Shown one piece after another: positions 9,310 through 17,709 of a stretch of DNA of 54,432 bases. Every line of letters starts with the position of its first letter. The stretch's first letter is position 1. The notes under the pieces were generated by a model. That model was not told where the DNA came from and made no database searches. It saw only the letters and a list, made by a program, of their open reading frames with translations. This DNA is from Acidobacteriota bacterium (lineage in GTDB: Bacteria > Acidobacteriota > Blastocatellia > Chloracidobacteriales > Chloracidobacteriaceae): assembly GCA_016208495.1 (NCBI GenBank), contig JACQXX010000036.1, positions 1-54,432 on the forward strand, in the 5' to 3' direction. Made by a program: the position numbers and the translations under genes.

Positions 9310-10899
9310 TTAACGGTCATTTCGCGAGCGGGATCGCTTCCCTGGTTGAGCCAGGATTTCATCTGCGAAGAATTTTGCCGCATTGCTGAGCAAAGTTTCA
9401 CGCCGGGTGGTTGGGTCATACTTGTCAATTTGCCTGAGCAGAGTTCGTTTATCGGATTTTTCCAGAACTTCGCGCGCCCGTCGGCACCACTGCTCCTGAT
9501 CCTCGGTGGAAAGGCGCTCCAGGACCTGATAAGCGGTTTCCTTGGCGGTTTCCTCCTTGGTCAGGACCGCAACCGGCGCGGGTTCGTCAAAGGGCAGCAG
9601 GCTGGATTTGCCCGATGAGGTTGGTTTCCCTGATTTCCCACCGGTTGTGATGGCAAGTTCGATGTACTGGCTGATGCCGGCCAGGTTTTGGACTTCAAAA
9701 CCGGTTTTTTGGGCAGCAGTTTGAGCAAATTCGACCACGCGTTTGCCGTCGTCCACCGACAGGTTGTATTTGCTGATCCACCCCGACGCCAGCGAGATTT
9801 CCTTTGCGGTCGGTTTGCGTTTGAGGTCAAAAATTTTCAGGAAGTGTTTGACGAAGCGCTCGGGTTCGGCCAGCGTCAGATGCCGCTCCGCCGTGAATTC
9901 CGGCACGTCCAGTCCGGCATTGCCCACCAGCAACCCGGCCTGGCTGCCGAATAATTCGAGATCGTCGAGGTTGATCGTGATTTCGGAAGCTTCAGGTTGG
10001 GCTTGAAGGCGCTTTTTGCGGGCGATGAGCTTGTAGTCAGCCTCGTCGGCCTCGATCAGTTGCACCGAAAGCACGCCGTCCTGGATCGGAAGCCCTTCGA
10101 GTTCGCTGATCACGTTTTTGAGGGCCGTCACTCGAAGCGAAAGTTTCTGGTAGCGTTCTGACAACACGCCCATTTCCTCGAACAGCTCTTTGGTTCGGCG
10201 CTCGTACTGGTCAATTCGAAACAGCTTGGGTTCGATGAGTTTGTAGACCAGTTGCGAAATGCCACTGCGAAACCCCAGCAGCACTTTGGCCCGCGTCGGG
10301 AGCGAGTAATTCAGCCTGAGATTCATTTCGATTCGTTCGTCAAACACGACCCGGACGGTCTCGCGAACATTTTTTCCTTCGCCCCGGCTGATGAACTCCA
10401 AGGTTGATAAAATATTGAAAAGACTGATCTTAGACAGTGTATTGCGCTGATTTTTGTCGTAAAACGAGTTTTCCCAGGTGATGTTGACCTTCTTGAGCCG
10501 GGCGAGGGATTCGCGAATGGCCTTGCGCGAATTTGACCCGTAGGGCTTGCCCAGCACCTTGAGCAACTGGCGGATGGCAAAGGTCAAAACCCTGGGCTTG
10601 CCCTGCGACTCCCACAGGTAAATCAACCCGTACAGGGTTTTCTGGTCCTCGGTCGTGAGATTGCCAAGCACTTTGTCGGCGCTGAGTTCGACCCGGGCCA
10701 CAAGCTGGCTGCCATTTGGGACTGAAATTTGTTTGACCAGCGTGCGGTCGTCGAGGACGGGAGTTCCCTTGGAAAGCTGCCAGATTGAGGGCCAGCGTTC
10801 GAGGTTGAGTTCCGAACGAATCAACGTTTCATTGGTCAGGTTTTGTTTTTTGGTGTTTTTGGGGTCTTCAAACAAGACCTCCTGGATTGAGTCCGTCAT
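9310..10899 (-). CDS. Plasmid-type replication initiator (Rep) protein
   Basis: 529 residues from ATG 10899, preceded by a strong GGAGGAGG site; the frame is open for 60 more codons upstream but without coding character. Residues about 60-290 read like the winged-helix part of iteron-binding initiators: 'LTTEDQKTLYGLIYLW', 'FAIRQLLKVLGKPYGSNSRK' (helix-turn-helix-like with basic residues), 'ESLARLKKVNITW', then 'SLPTRAKVLLGFRSGISQLVYKLIEPKLF' and 'YERRTKELFEEMG'. The C-terminal 200 residues are less typical and end in a basic KRSRSRNDR tail. The strongest support is position: the gene reads away from a dense iteron array that begins about 325 bp upstream. Its product would bind the iterons, open the origin and recruit helicase. 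I cannot assign it to a named Rep family from sequence alone. Confidence 0.78.
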   Translation of the reverse strand: MTDSIQEVLFEDPKNTKKQNLTNETLIRSELNLERWPSIWQLSKGTPVLDDRTLVKQISVPNGSQLVARVELSADKVLGNLTTEDQKTLYGLIYLWESQGKPRVLTFAIRQLLKVLGKPYGSNSRKAIRESLARLKKVNITWENSFYDKNQRNTLSKISLFNILSTLEFISRGEGKNVRETVRVVFDERIEMNLRLNYSLPTRAKVLLGFRSGISQLVYKLIEPKLFRIDQYERRTKELFEEMGVLSERYQKLSLRVTALKNVISELEGLPIQDGVLSVQLIEADEADYKLIARKKRLQAQPEASEITINLDDLELFGSQAGLLVGNAGLDVPEFTAERHLTLAEPERFVKHFLKIFDLKRKPTAKEISLASGWISKYNLSVDDGKRVVEFAQTAAQKTGFEVQNLAGISQYIELAITTGGKSGKPTSSGKSSLLPFDEPAPVAVLTKEETAKETAYQVLERLSTEDQEQWCRRAREVLEKSDKRTLLRQIDKYDPTTRRETLLSNAAKFFADEILAQPGKRSRSRNDR

Positions 10900-10919
10900 C
10901 AACCGATTCCTCCTCCGAA

Positions 10920-10936
10920 AGACCCAACCGGGGTCT
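10920..10936. promoter_or_regulatory. Small inverted repeat in the rep leader, possible operator
   Basis: AGACCC (10920-10925) and GGGTCT (10931-10936) pair across five bases about 20 bp upstream of the rep start. Iteron-type initiators often repress themselves through inverted half-iterons. GGGTCT resembles the iteron's GGGTCC, so this may be such an operator, but six-base arms can arise by chance. Confidence 0.25.
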
Positions 10937-11034
10937 GCGCTGCCCGAAACGAAAAATGTGTTGTGTGGAATGACCCGGCTATTGAACCACCATGGGTTTT
11001 GTTGAATCAAGCCAGGATAAGAACTTGTTTCGGA

Positions 11035-11143
11035 AATAAAAACAAAAAAAGAAAAAGAAAAAAGAATAAAAACACACACACACTAACACACACAAAAGCG
11101 CTTCGCGCGCGTGCTCGCGCGCATGCGCGTTGTGTGTGTTTAT
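11035..11143. promoter_or_regulatory. A-rich tract plus CA/CG alternating hairpin, likely part of the replication origin
   Basis: An almost pure A tract with a few G and C (11035-11070) is followed by (CA)n, then alternating CG/CA DNA (about 11097-11131) and TGTGTGTGTT (11131-11140). CA- and TG-rich arms can pair, and the purine-pyrimidine alternation favours Z-DNA. It lies between rep and the iterons, where a DNA-unwinding element is expected. Confidence 0.5.
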
Positions 11144-11177
11144 AGTCTTTAAAATAGTCTTATATAGTTAGAGGTTT

Positions 11178-11186
11178 TTTTCCACA
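11178..11186 (+). promoter_or_regulatory. DnaA-box-like site at the origin
   Basis: TTTTCCACA fits the relaxed DnaA consensus TTWTNCACA. It is followed by an AT-rich stretch (11187-11219) and then the first iteron at 11224. It is a single copy, so the match is suggestive only. Confidence 0.45.
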
Positions 11187-11223
11187 GGATAACTTATTTA
11201 TTTTCAATAGTTTACAAAAATCG

Positions 11224-11904
11224 TGGGTCCAGCAAATACCCCACTTGGGTCCAGCAAATACCCCACTTGGGTCCAGCAAATACCCCAGTGGGTCCAGCAA
11301 ATACCCCACTTTTGGCCAAAAAATGGGCCTTCGGTACAGCAAATACCCCACATGGGTCCAGCAAATACCCCACATGGGTCCAGCAAATACCCCACTTTTG
11401 GCGATTTGGGTCCAGCAAATACCCCACATGGGTCCAGCAAATACCCCACATGGGTCCAGCAAATACCCCAGTTGAGTGAGGTATTGTCAGATTTGTGGGT
11501 CCAGCAAATACCCCACCTTTTTGGCCCTTCAAACGCCGATTTATTTTGAAATAAATACTGTTTTTTAGAAAATAAAAATAAAGCCTGGGTCCAGCAAATA
11601 CCCCACTTTTTTGAGGCTGATAAAGCACTGATAAGCCATCTGGGTCCAGCAAATACCCCGGTTCTCTGAGGCTGATAAAACACAGGTACAGCGCCTGGGT
11701 CCAGCAAATACCCCACCTTTTTGAGACTGATAAAACACGGATGCGCCACGTGGGTCCAGCAAATACCCCACCTTTTAAAAGCCATTGAACCATCTGGGTC
11801 CAGCAAATACCCCACCCTCAATCGAGCTAAATATGGCTGATCTGTTGAGCCTTCACGCCTGTTTTTGACGAATTGAGAGAAATGGGGTCCAGCAAATACC
11901 CCAC
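11224..11904 (+). repeat. Main iteron array: 17 directly repeated sites
   Basis: The core is GGGTCCAGCAAATACCCCAC, usually preceded by T. Copies start at 11224, 11246, 11268, 11289, 11332 (degenerate: GGTACAG), 11353, 11375, 11407, 11429, 11451, 11496, 11586, 11641, 11696, 11751, 11795 and 11884. All point the same way. Spacing is about 21-22 bp in the left half, then 55, 55, 55 and 44 bp, i.e. mostly multiples of 11 bp, so most sites fall on one helix face. Each unit also has GGGT/ACCC half-symmetry. Direct repeats of this size beside a rep gene are the hallmark of an iteron origin. Confidence 0.95.
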
Positions 11905-11925
11905 CTGACGTCAGATTATGAGTTA

Positions 11926-12642
11926 TACCAGTTTGTAGTCAGTCGTCAGTCGTCAGTCGTTCGCTAAGTACAAGTCCCCATAAAAGGGGGATGAAATTCG
12001 ACCACTCGCTGGCAGAAACATTGGTTTTCGCCCGGATGGGCGCTGGAAAATAGCCGGTGGCAAGTGTCGCTTTGGACACGCGGCCACCGGACAGAGCCGC
12101 CATCACGGGTTCGCGCCCGGATGGGCGCTGGAACAGGAGTCGTGAGCCAGAAGCCGAAAATTCGACGAAAAACGAGACCCGAACCAGCTTCCAGCGCCCA
12201 TCCGGGCGCGAACCACGGCGGACCGACGCTCCGGTGGTGTGCCCAAAGCGGCAAACCACTGGCTATTGTCCGGCGCCCATCCGGGCGAAAGCCAATTCGG
12301 AGGAACCAAAATTCCATCCCCCATTTATGGGGACTTGTACTAAGTTTATTTGATTGAATTACTTGACTGTTTTCTAATCCGAAGACTCCATTGCAAGTTG
12401 GTATTATGAATTATGAATAGAATAACTGCTTTATCATCAATGAGATCAGGTTGTGTCATCTGAACTTGTTCATTGCCGATGCGGTTTTTTGCTTCAATTC
12501 AATCTGGGTCCAGCAAATACCCCACTTTAGAACTTGTTATACCATTTTGGAATGAAGTCCCCGCATGAGAAAATAGCCAAGTAGTTCAATCAAATGAAGT
12601 TAGTGGACTACTGACTACGATCTACTGACTACAAACTGGTAT
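11926..12642. mobile_element. Nested palindromic element inserted within the iteron region
   Basis: An inner unit (11963-12346) is bounded by about 35-bp inverted ends (AGTACAAGTCCCCATAAA type, few mismatches). It contains CGCCCGGATGGGCGCTGG twice and its complement twice (about 12027, 12115, 12190, 12271), so the whole folds on itself. Its inner CCGGTGG / GCCCAAAGCGGC words recall the 17-kb MITE family. A second imperfect inverted pair lies at 12338-12371 with 12571-12606, and a third, outer pair (CCAGTTTGTAGTCAGT) at 11928-11943 with 12623-12638. One normal iteron (12505) sits inside the outer pair. No transposase is present. Confidence 0.65.
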
Positions 12643-13376
12643 TCGTTCAGATTTGGGTCCAGTAAATACCCCACTCTTGAGCTCTCCAGTCCGGAAAATT
12701 CCTTTTCAACCAGGCAACAACGAAAATGAGTCTGCAGGTAAACTATTGAAAATAAAGATATATTTTGAGCCTGTACTTCTTTTCAATCAGATGCTCAGGG
12801 CGGTGAATACCTTCAATCCCGGCACCTTTTGAAGTGATTATGGGCCAAATCAACGAGCTTATGACCGCTGGATAGGGAAGCAGGGCTGAAGTTGCGGGAA
12901 CTTGATAAAACCTTGAAGGTCTTATCTATAAGTTATTTTAAATCAACTGGTTATATTTAGTTCTGCTTCTGACTTTACCTGATTTAGACGAAAGCAGGTT
13001 CAAAAAATACCCGCCTGGGTCCAGCAAATACCCCACCCTCAAACAGTTCTGACATTCGAGGTGTTGCGAGTAAGTGTTCTAAACCTGGTAACTGTTGAAA
13101 ATAAAAGTATTGAGATGTTTTTTAAAGAAAATCTCGGCCAATTTGATCCAGCCATTTTTTCACAAAAGCTCCGAGCTTTGGGCCACGCAAGCTTCAAAAA
13201 GAAAGGCCCTCAGTACACCAAATACCCCACGTGTGAGGCTGATTGAAAATTATTACCGACGGTGAAAAGTAAATGGAACTACGATATTTTACTGTTAGTT
13301 CGTTGCTTTTTCCTGAAGTAAAATCTCAAGTTCTGATTTGTCTCTTGCTGGTTTGTTCGTACAGCAAATACCCCAG
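12505..13376 (+). repeat. Dispersed iterons right of the main array
   Basis: Full or near-full iterons start at 12505, 12654 (AGTAAA variant) and 13016. Degenerate ones lie at about 12994, 13211 and 13356. All keep the same orientation as the main array. An A-rich word, TATTGAAAATAAA or GTTGAAAATAAAA, recurs at about 12745 and 13093 and, reversed, at 11199. The stretch 12675-13517 has no credible gene. Confidence 0.8.
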
Positions 13377-13517
13377 GCTGGGGCAAAGTGACAACATGAC
13401 AAGATGAGAGGGTGACAGGCATAAGCACCAGGAGAAGGAACTTTGAGCCTGTGTGAGGCAAGGAGACGGGGAGACCGAGGGACAGGATGATCATTCTCAA
13501 TTCTTCATTCTGCCTCA

Positions 13518-16500
13518 TCAGTTCTCAAGCTCGACTGGGAGCGGCAGCGACGACAGCACAAAGGTATTGAGATCTGCCGATGAGGGAAACTCAACTGAAA
13601 GCAATTCAGACCGCAAATCGAGTGTACGGCCAGTGTGTTCATAGACCCGCACGATTGGCAGGAGCTTGAGCGGTGATGATTCTGGCAGGTCATCTGACTG
13701 GTGGCTGGCAAGGCGGCTGAGTGCTTCATTCCAGTTGCTGGCAAACTCAAGCAATACTGACAGTCCCGATTGGGTTGGACCAACTGGGAGGACTCTCAGT
13801 TGGATTGGGATAAATAGACTGGAAGTAGCATAAACCAGATGGGTTCCGGCTTCATTCTGAAGAAGCTGGTAGGCCAGAGCACCAGACATTTCGAGGCACA
13901 CGGCTGAAAATCCAAGCGTCCGTGGCAACGTGACGGTCGAAACTGTCAGCCCCTGATCGTCAGCAGCCCACTGGCGGTAGAGATTAGCCAGCCTTCCCTT
14001 CCAATCTGCAATGCCTGGGTATTCATTGAGTGTGTAAAACAAAGCGAGAGCCCCGGTTGTCTCCTTGTTTTTGAGTGAGTGGGCCAGGGTTTCAAGCAAG
14101 GCTGTTTCCCGCACAATGTCGGCGACATAATCGGTTGGAGACTGACCGATGCTTACACCTTCGGTTGCAAATTCCTGGAGATAGAGGTGAACATCACTGG
14201 CGGCAACAAACTCTTGTGCGAGCTGACTTAACCCTGCCGAGCGATGGCTGAGATGGCGCTGGACCAGGTGTCGTTTGGAAACCCGCGAAACCTTTGTCCA
14301 TTGGGTTGCGTGAGGTGATGTCTTTTTCGCCTCTAACCGCGTACTTCCCCGTTCAATCATGCGCTGAACCCGTTGCAGGTGCTCGCGAACCAGAAAATAC
14401 CGTTCGTGCGCTGGATCCAGTGCATCCAGTGAAACCTGGCCAGTTGGGCGCAACACACTGATTTCTTGTTCAATCCGATGAACTATCCGCTCTGTTTGTT
14501 TCAGAATGTCTTTGGCTGGGCTGACAGCCAGCACCAGTGACAGGGATGAACTCTGTTTGACTGGTTCAATCGCCTGAACAATGACACCAAAACCTTCAGG
14601 CTGGGGCAGCACGCTGATCAAGGTCAGCGATTCAAGCGGGAGTGCCGCCAGCCGAGCCGCCACAGGTTGAATGAGATTGCGTTCGAGTGACCGCTTGAGT
14701 GCGCGGGCGCCGAGCTGGGGATGGTATCCAAGCGAAATAATGGCTTCCATCGCCCGTGGATCAACATACAACGTGGCTTTTCGGCGTAGAAGTCCTTCAC
14801 GATGAAGAATTTCCCCAAATAATCCCTGGGCAATCCGCTCGATTTCGGGTCGGGAGAGGCGTTCAAACGGGATAATCCGGTCCAACCGGTTGAAGAATTC
14901 AGGTTTGAAGAATTTCTGAGCGGCGGTGAGGTAGGCGGCTGTTTCGTGACTGCCATCGGTGTGAAATCCAAGGGTCGTCTGGGCCTCCCTCACGCCCAGG
15001 TTCGAGGTTAAAACCAGAATGGCGTTTGAAAAATCGGCGGTTCGCCCGAGGGCATCGGTCAATCGTCCATCCCCCATGACCTGGAGCAACAAATTGAACA
15101 TATCCGGATGGGCTTTTTCGATTTCATCCAGTAGCACGACCGCAAATGGCTGGCGGCGAATGGCGCTGGTCAGGAGCCCTTCAGGCTGGTCAAATGTTCC
15201 AATCAGTCGGGATACCGCTGCTGGGGTGAGATATTCGTTCATGTCAAAGCGCAGCAGTTTGTCTTCGTGACCAAACAAATACCGGGCAATTGTTTTGGCA
15301 CAATGGGTCTTCCCTACCCCGGTTGGACCGAGGAACAACATGGCCGCCAGTGGTCGGGTGGGGTCGCTCAATCTGGCTTTGGCAACTGAAACCACATCCG
15401 CCACCGCCGTGATCGCCACTTCCTGACCAATCACGAGTTGCCGCAAGGTGTCAAAAATGTCTTTGCGGTCCAGTTTGACTTCATCGTCCAGGTACGCCAG
15501 CGACAATCCGCTGCTGGCCTGGAATTCACGCAATACCGCCTGACGGTTGATAAAGTGGCCGGTATGTTTGACCGCCAGTTGGCGCAAAAAACCGGCAGCT
15601 TTGCCAGGAAAGACGGCTTCTTTGACAAACCGGCGCTGGAGGTCAATCACAACTGGCAGTGAATCAAGTGAAAAGGTGCACTGGTGGCGGAGTTCAAACT
15701 GACGCTTGCAATCAATCAGAACTTCGAGTGTTTCGTCCGCATTGGTTGGTTCAACAAACAGTGGGTGAAAGAGGTCGGCGAACGACCGATCTTTTTCACG
15801 CAACACTCGAAGGGATTCGGGCGTGATTTCACCCAGGATTCGCACGTCCCGGCGTTCGATATAGGGCTTGAGGACATCGGCCACCGACAGGCTGGAACTG
15901 CTTGATTGACCAGCCATAAACAAACCGAGCAGATCGTCAAAATAGAGGACCAGTTTGAGCCGCCTGGCTTCTTTCAGAATAGCAATCAAGCGGTCTTCCC
16001 ATTGGCCAACATATGCCATGCCCGAAATCAATCGCTGTGGAGACAGGAGCCAGACCTGACCGCGAAATTGTTCTTCTTCAGTTGTGGCCAGCGGACGTTG
16101 CGTGCGTTGGAGTTCGCTTCGATACACCAGTTCCTGGATGATGGTGGTTTTTCCAACCATGCGTGGACCGACCACCACCACAGGGCGCTGGTCTTCTTCG
16201 GCCAGAAGTTTTGAAAGTTCAGTTACTTCGCGTTCGCGCCTGATTGCCCGATCAAGTTCGTCGGGATAGAGCCGATTGAGCAGCCGTCCGACTTTGTGGA
16301 GTTCCCGATATCCGCTCGTTACCCGCTGGGCGCCGAGCATCGCAAACAATGAGACTGGCTCTGGTTTCACCACATCTGGGACGTTGACAAAGACTTCGAC
16401 CGAGGTCACCCAGACTTTTCCTTCAAGGCTATAGCTGGCCGGTTCGGTAAAGCTGTCGCTCTCATCCTTGAATTGCTTGCGAAAGTAGGCGGCAAGTGTG

Positions 16501-16898
16501 TCTTTGGCGCGGTCAAAAAGTGATTCACCCCGTTCAATATCAAACCAAACGTCAGGCAATTTCGGCGAAAAGGCAATCCGGCGATCAAAGGCTTCAAAGA
16601 CCACGATGAGTAGCCGGCAGGTGTGGGTTTTCTTGGCCAGTTCAAAGGAAAATTTCCAGACGTATTCTTCCAATGGTGGATGAAACGTCAGTTGGGCGAG
16701 TTCATCCCGATCAGGTGTGCGTGCCAGTTCGCGGAGTTTTTGCCCTAGTGCAAAGGAAAATTTATCCAGCGCCGATTGCAGACTGGCATGTGAAATCACT
16801 GGCTCGCTGAAAAATAGTGGTTGAACTTGATAGAGAAAGCCTCTGGCTTTTCCAGTCTGCTTTTGTTCGTTCACGTAAACGGGGATGGTGAATTTCAT
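13518..16898 (-). CDS. AAA-2: divergent tandem-AAA+ Clp-like ATPase with C-terminal release-factor (PCRF)-like segment
   Basis: 1126 residues from ATG 16898; the frame is open 69 codons further upstream, but those codons run into a MITE-like element, so I reject them. The N-terminal domain (1-145) matches AAA-1/3 in pattern. D1: Walker A GPRMVGKT (244-251), pore segment MAYVG (Y296), Walker B-like LYFDDLLGL (D321-D322, the second usually Glu). D2: Walker A GPTGVGKT (524-531), Walker B VLLDEIEKAHP (D591/E592), TSNLG, FFNR (R671), LGARALKR. The D2 pore loop GYVG is absent between RLIG (565-568) and GLLTSAIRRQP. Residues 795-945 are helical. Residues 946-1040 and 1083-1120 read like a release-factor PCRF half: 'GRLANLYRQWA', then 'GALAYQLLQNEAGTHLVY', then 'VRVYEHTGRTLDLRS'. 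No GGQ motif. Role inferred: ATP-driven remodelling, perhaps at ribosomes or nascent chains. Confidence 0.88.
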   Translation of the reverse strand: MKFTIPVYVNEQKQTGKARGFLYQVQPLFFSEPVISHASLQSALDKFSFALGQKLRELARTPDRDELAQLTFHPPLEEYVWKFSFELAKKTHTCRLLIVVFEAFDRRIAFSPKLPDVWFDIERGESLFDRAKDTLAAYFRKQFKDESDSFTEPASYSLEGKVWVTSVEVFVNVPDVVKPEPVSLFAMLGAQRVTSGYRELHKVGRLLNRLYPDELDRAIRREREVTELSKLLAEEDQRPVVVVGPRMVGKTTIIQELVYRSELQRTQRPLATTEEEQFRGQVWLLSPQRLISGMAYVGQWEDRLIAILKEARRLKLVLYFDDLLGLFMAGQSSSSSLSVADVLKPYIERRDVRILGEITPESLRVLREKDRSFADLFHPLFVEPTNADETLEVLIDCKRQFELRHQCTFSLDSLPVVIDLQRRFVKEAVFPGKAAGFLRQLAVKHTGHFINRQAVLREFQASSGLSLAYLDDEVKLDRKDIFDTLRQLVIGQEVAITAVADVVSVAKARLSDPTRPLAAMLFLGPTGVGKTHCAKTIARYLFGHEDKLLRFDMNEYLTPAAVSRLIGTFDQPEGLLTSAIRRQPFAVVLLDEIEKAHPDMFNLLLQVMGDGRLTDALGRTADFSNAILVLTSNLGVREAQTTLGFHTDGSHETAAYLTAAQKFFKPEFFNRLDRIIPFERLSRPEIERIAQGLFGEILHREGLLRRKATLYVDPRAMEAIISLGYHPQLGARALKRSLERNLIQPVAARLAALPLESLTLISVLPQPEGFGVIVQAIEPVKQSSSLSLVLAVSPAKDILKQTERIVHRIEQEISVLRPTGQVSLDALDPAHERYFLVREHLQRVQRMIERGSTRLEAKKTSPHATQWTKVSRVSKRHLVQRHLSHRSAGLSQLAQEFVAASDVHLYLQEFATEGVSIGQSPTDYVADIVRETALLETLAHSLKNKETTGALALFYTLNEYPGIADWKGRLANLYRQWAADDQGLTVSTVTLPRTLGFSAVCLEMSGALAYQLLQNEAGTHLVYATSSLFIPIQLRVLPVGPTQSGLSVLLEFASNWNEALSRLASHQSDDLPESSPLKLLPIVRVYEHTGRTLDLRSELLSVEFPSSADLNTFVLSSLPLPVELEN

Positions 16899-17709
16899 GA
16901 GTGAGTGAAGAGCAAAAAAGCGAGATAGTGAGTAGCGAGGTAGCGAGTAGCCAACCCAACTACGTAAACCAGCAGACTCAGCCGCGCTTAGGGAGCGTAA
17001 AAAAACAACTTCTTGTTTTCGTTTGGGAATCAGGCATTTGGATTGAGCATCCTGAAAGGCTGCCGTTCGGATAGCCGGTGGTTGCGAGGCTTTGGGAGCT
17101 ACCACCGGGACCGATTTGTTTCCCCAGTCTACCTCTCCCCGCTTCGCCCGCGCCCCGCAGGGGCGCGGGCGAAGCGGGGAGAAACAAGAGGAATGGCCAT
17201 TGGATCCGGTGGTAGGCCCAAAGCGGCCAACCGACCGGCTATCCGAACTGCAACGCTTCGCGGTGCAAAACCAAAGCCTGGGCGTGACAGAACACCCACG
17301 CCCTCAGGAACTTATTTTTTAACGCTCCCTTACTTTTACTGCCGGGTGCCGACCAAAGCCCCAAAAAGTACACTGAAAAAGAGCTTTCAGGCAACAAGTC
17401 GGAAGTTTCTGTTAAGGAAAAAAGGACTGAGTTTAAGCCTTTGCCGGGTTATTTGCTGGTAAAGTGAAACAGAAGAATGGTTGAAAACTTGCTTGTTTAA
17501 AAGACAACCCTTTAGAAATTAAGGAGATAGTCTGTTCATAATTCATAATTCATCATTCATAATTTCTAAAAACTGGTCAAAGGTGCGGTGGCGATGGTAG
17601 GCTATTGAAAGAATCAAACACAACCTGCCCTCCTTCCCCTGGAGTCCTGGGTTGCCCCACAAAAGTCCTTATCTGGCACTCATCTCAACATCTGGATGGA
17701 TCAAATTTT
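16899..17709. other. Divergent intergenic region between AAA-2 and acyl-CoA reductase
   Basis: Contains a degenerate GCGAGTA heptamer stretch (16919-16950), MITE-like copy B (16985-17331), and four TTCATAA-type heptamers (17535-17562). Promoters of both divergent genes must lie here, but no confident -35/-10 pair can be picked by eye. Confidence 0.6.
16985..17331. mobile_element. MITE-like palindromic element, copy B (most complete)
   Basis: Outer inverted ends read TTAGGGAGCGTAAAAAA and TTTTTTAACGCTCCCTTA. Inside lie the family arms (TTTGGATTGAGCATCCTGAA, CGGATAGCCGG) and a perfect 23-bp central stem (17134-17156 with 17160-17182) around a GCA loop. It has no open reading frame for a transposase. 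Confidence 0.8.

Noticed and set aside
10900-11079. 60-codon extension of Rep
   Set aside because: It runs into the A-rich origin tract; the internal ATG 10899 has GGAGGAGG.
11204-11821. Open frames of 190-205 codons in the iteron array (repeated GYLLDP / GVFAGP)
   Set aside because: They are produced by translating 22-bp iterons that keep a frame; no independent coding evidence.
11224-11904. CRISPR array
   Set aside because: The 20-bp repeats have spacers of 1-2 bp or long irregular ones, no unique 30-bp spacers, and no cas genes; position by rep marks them as iterons.
13061-13246. 61-codon frame among the dispersed iterons
   Set aside because: No ribosome site, and its end is encoded by a decayed iteron.
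16899-17105. 69-codon extension of AAA-2
   Set aside because: The codons lie in MITE copy B and heptamer DNA, and the same peptide (MVA.KASQPPAIRTAAFQDA) appears from copy C at 20 kb.
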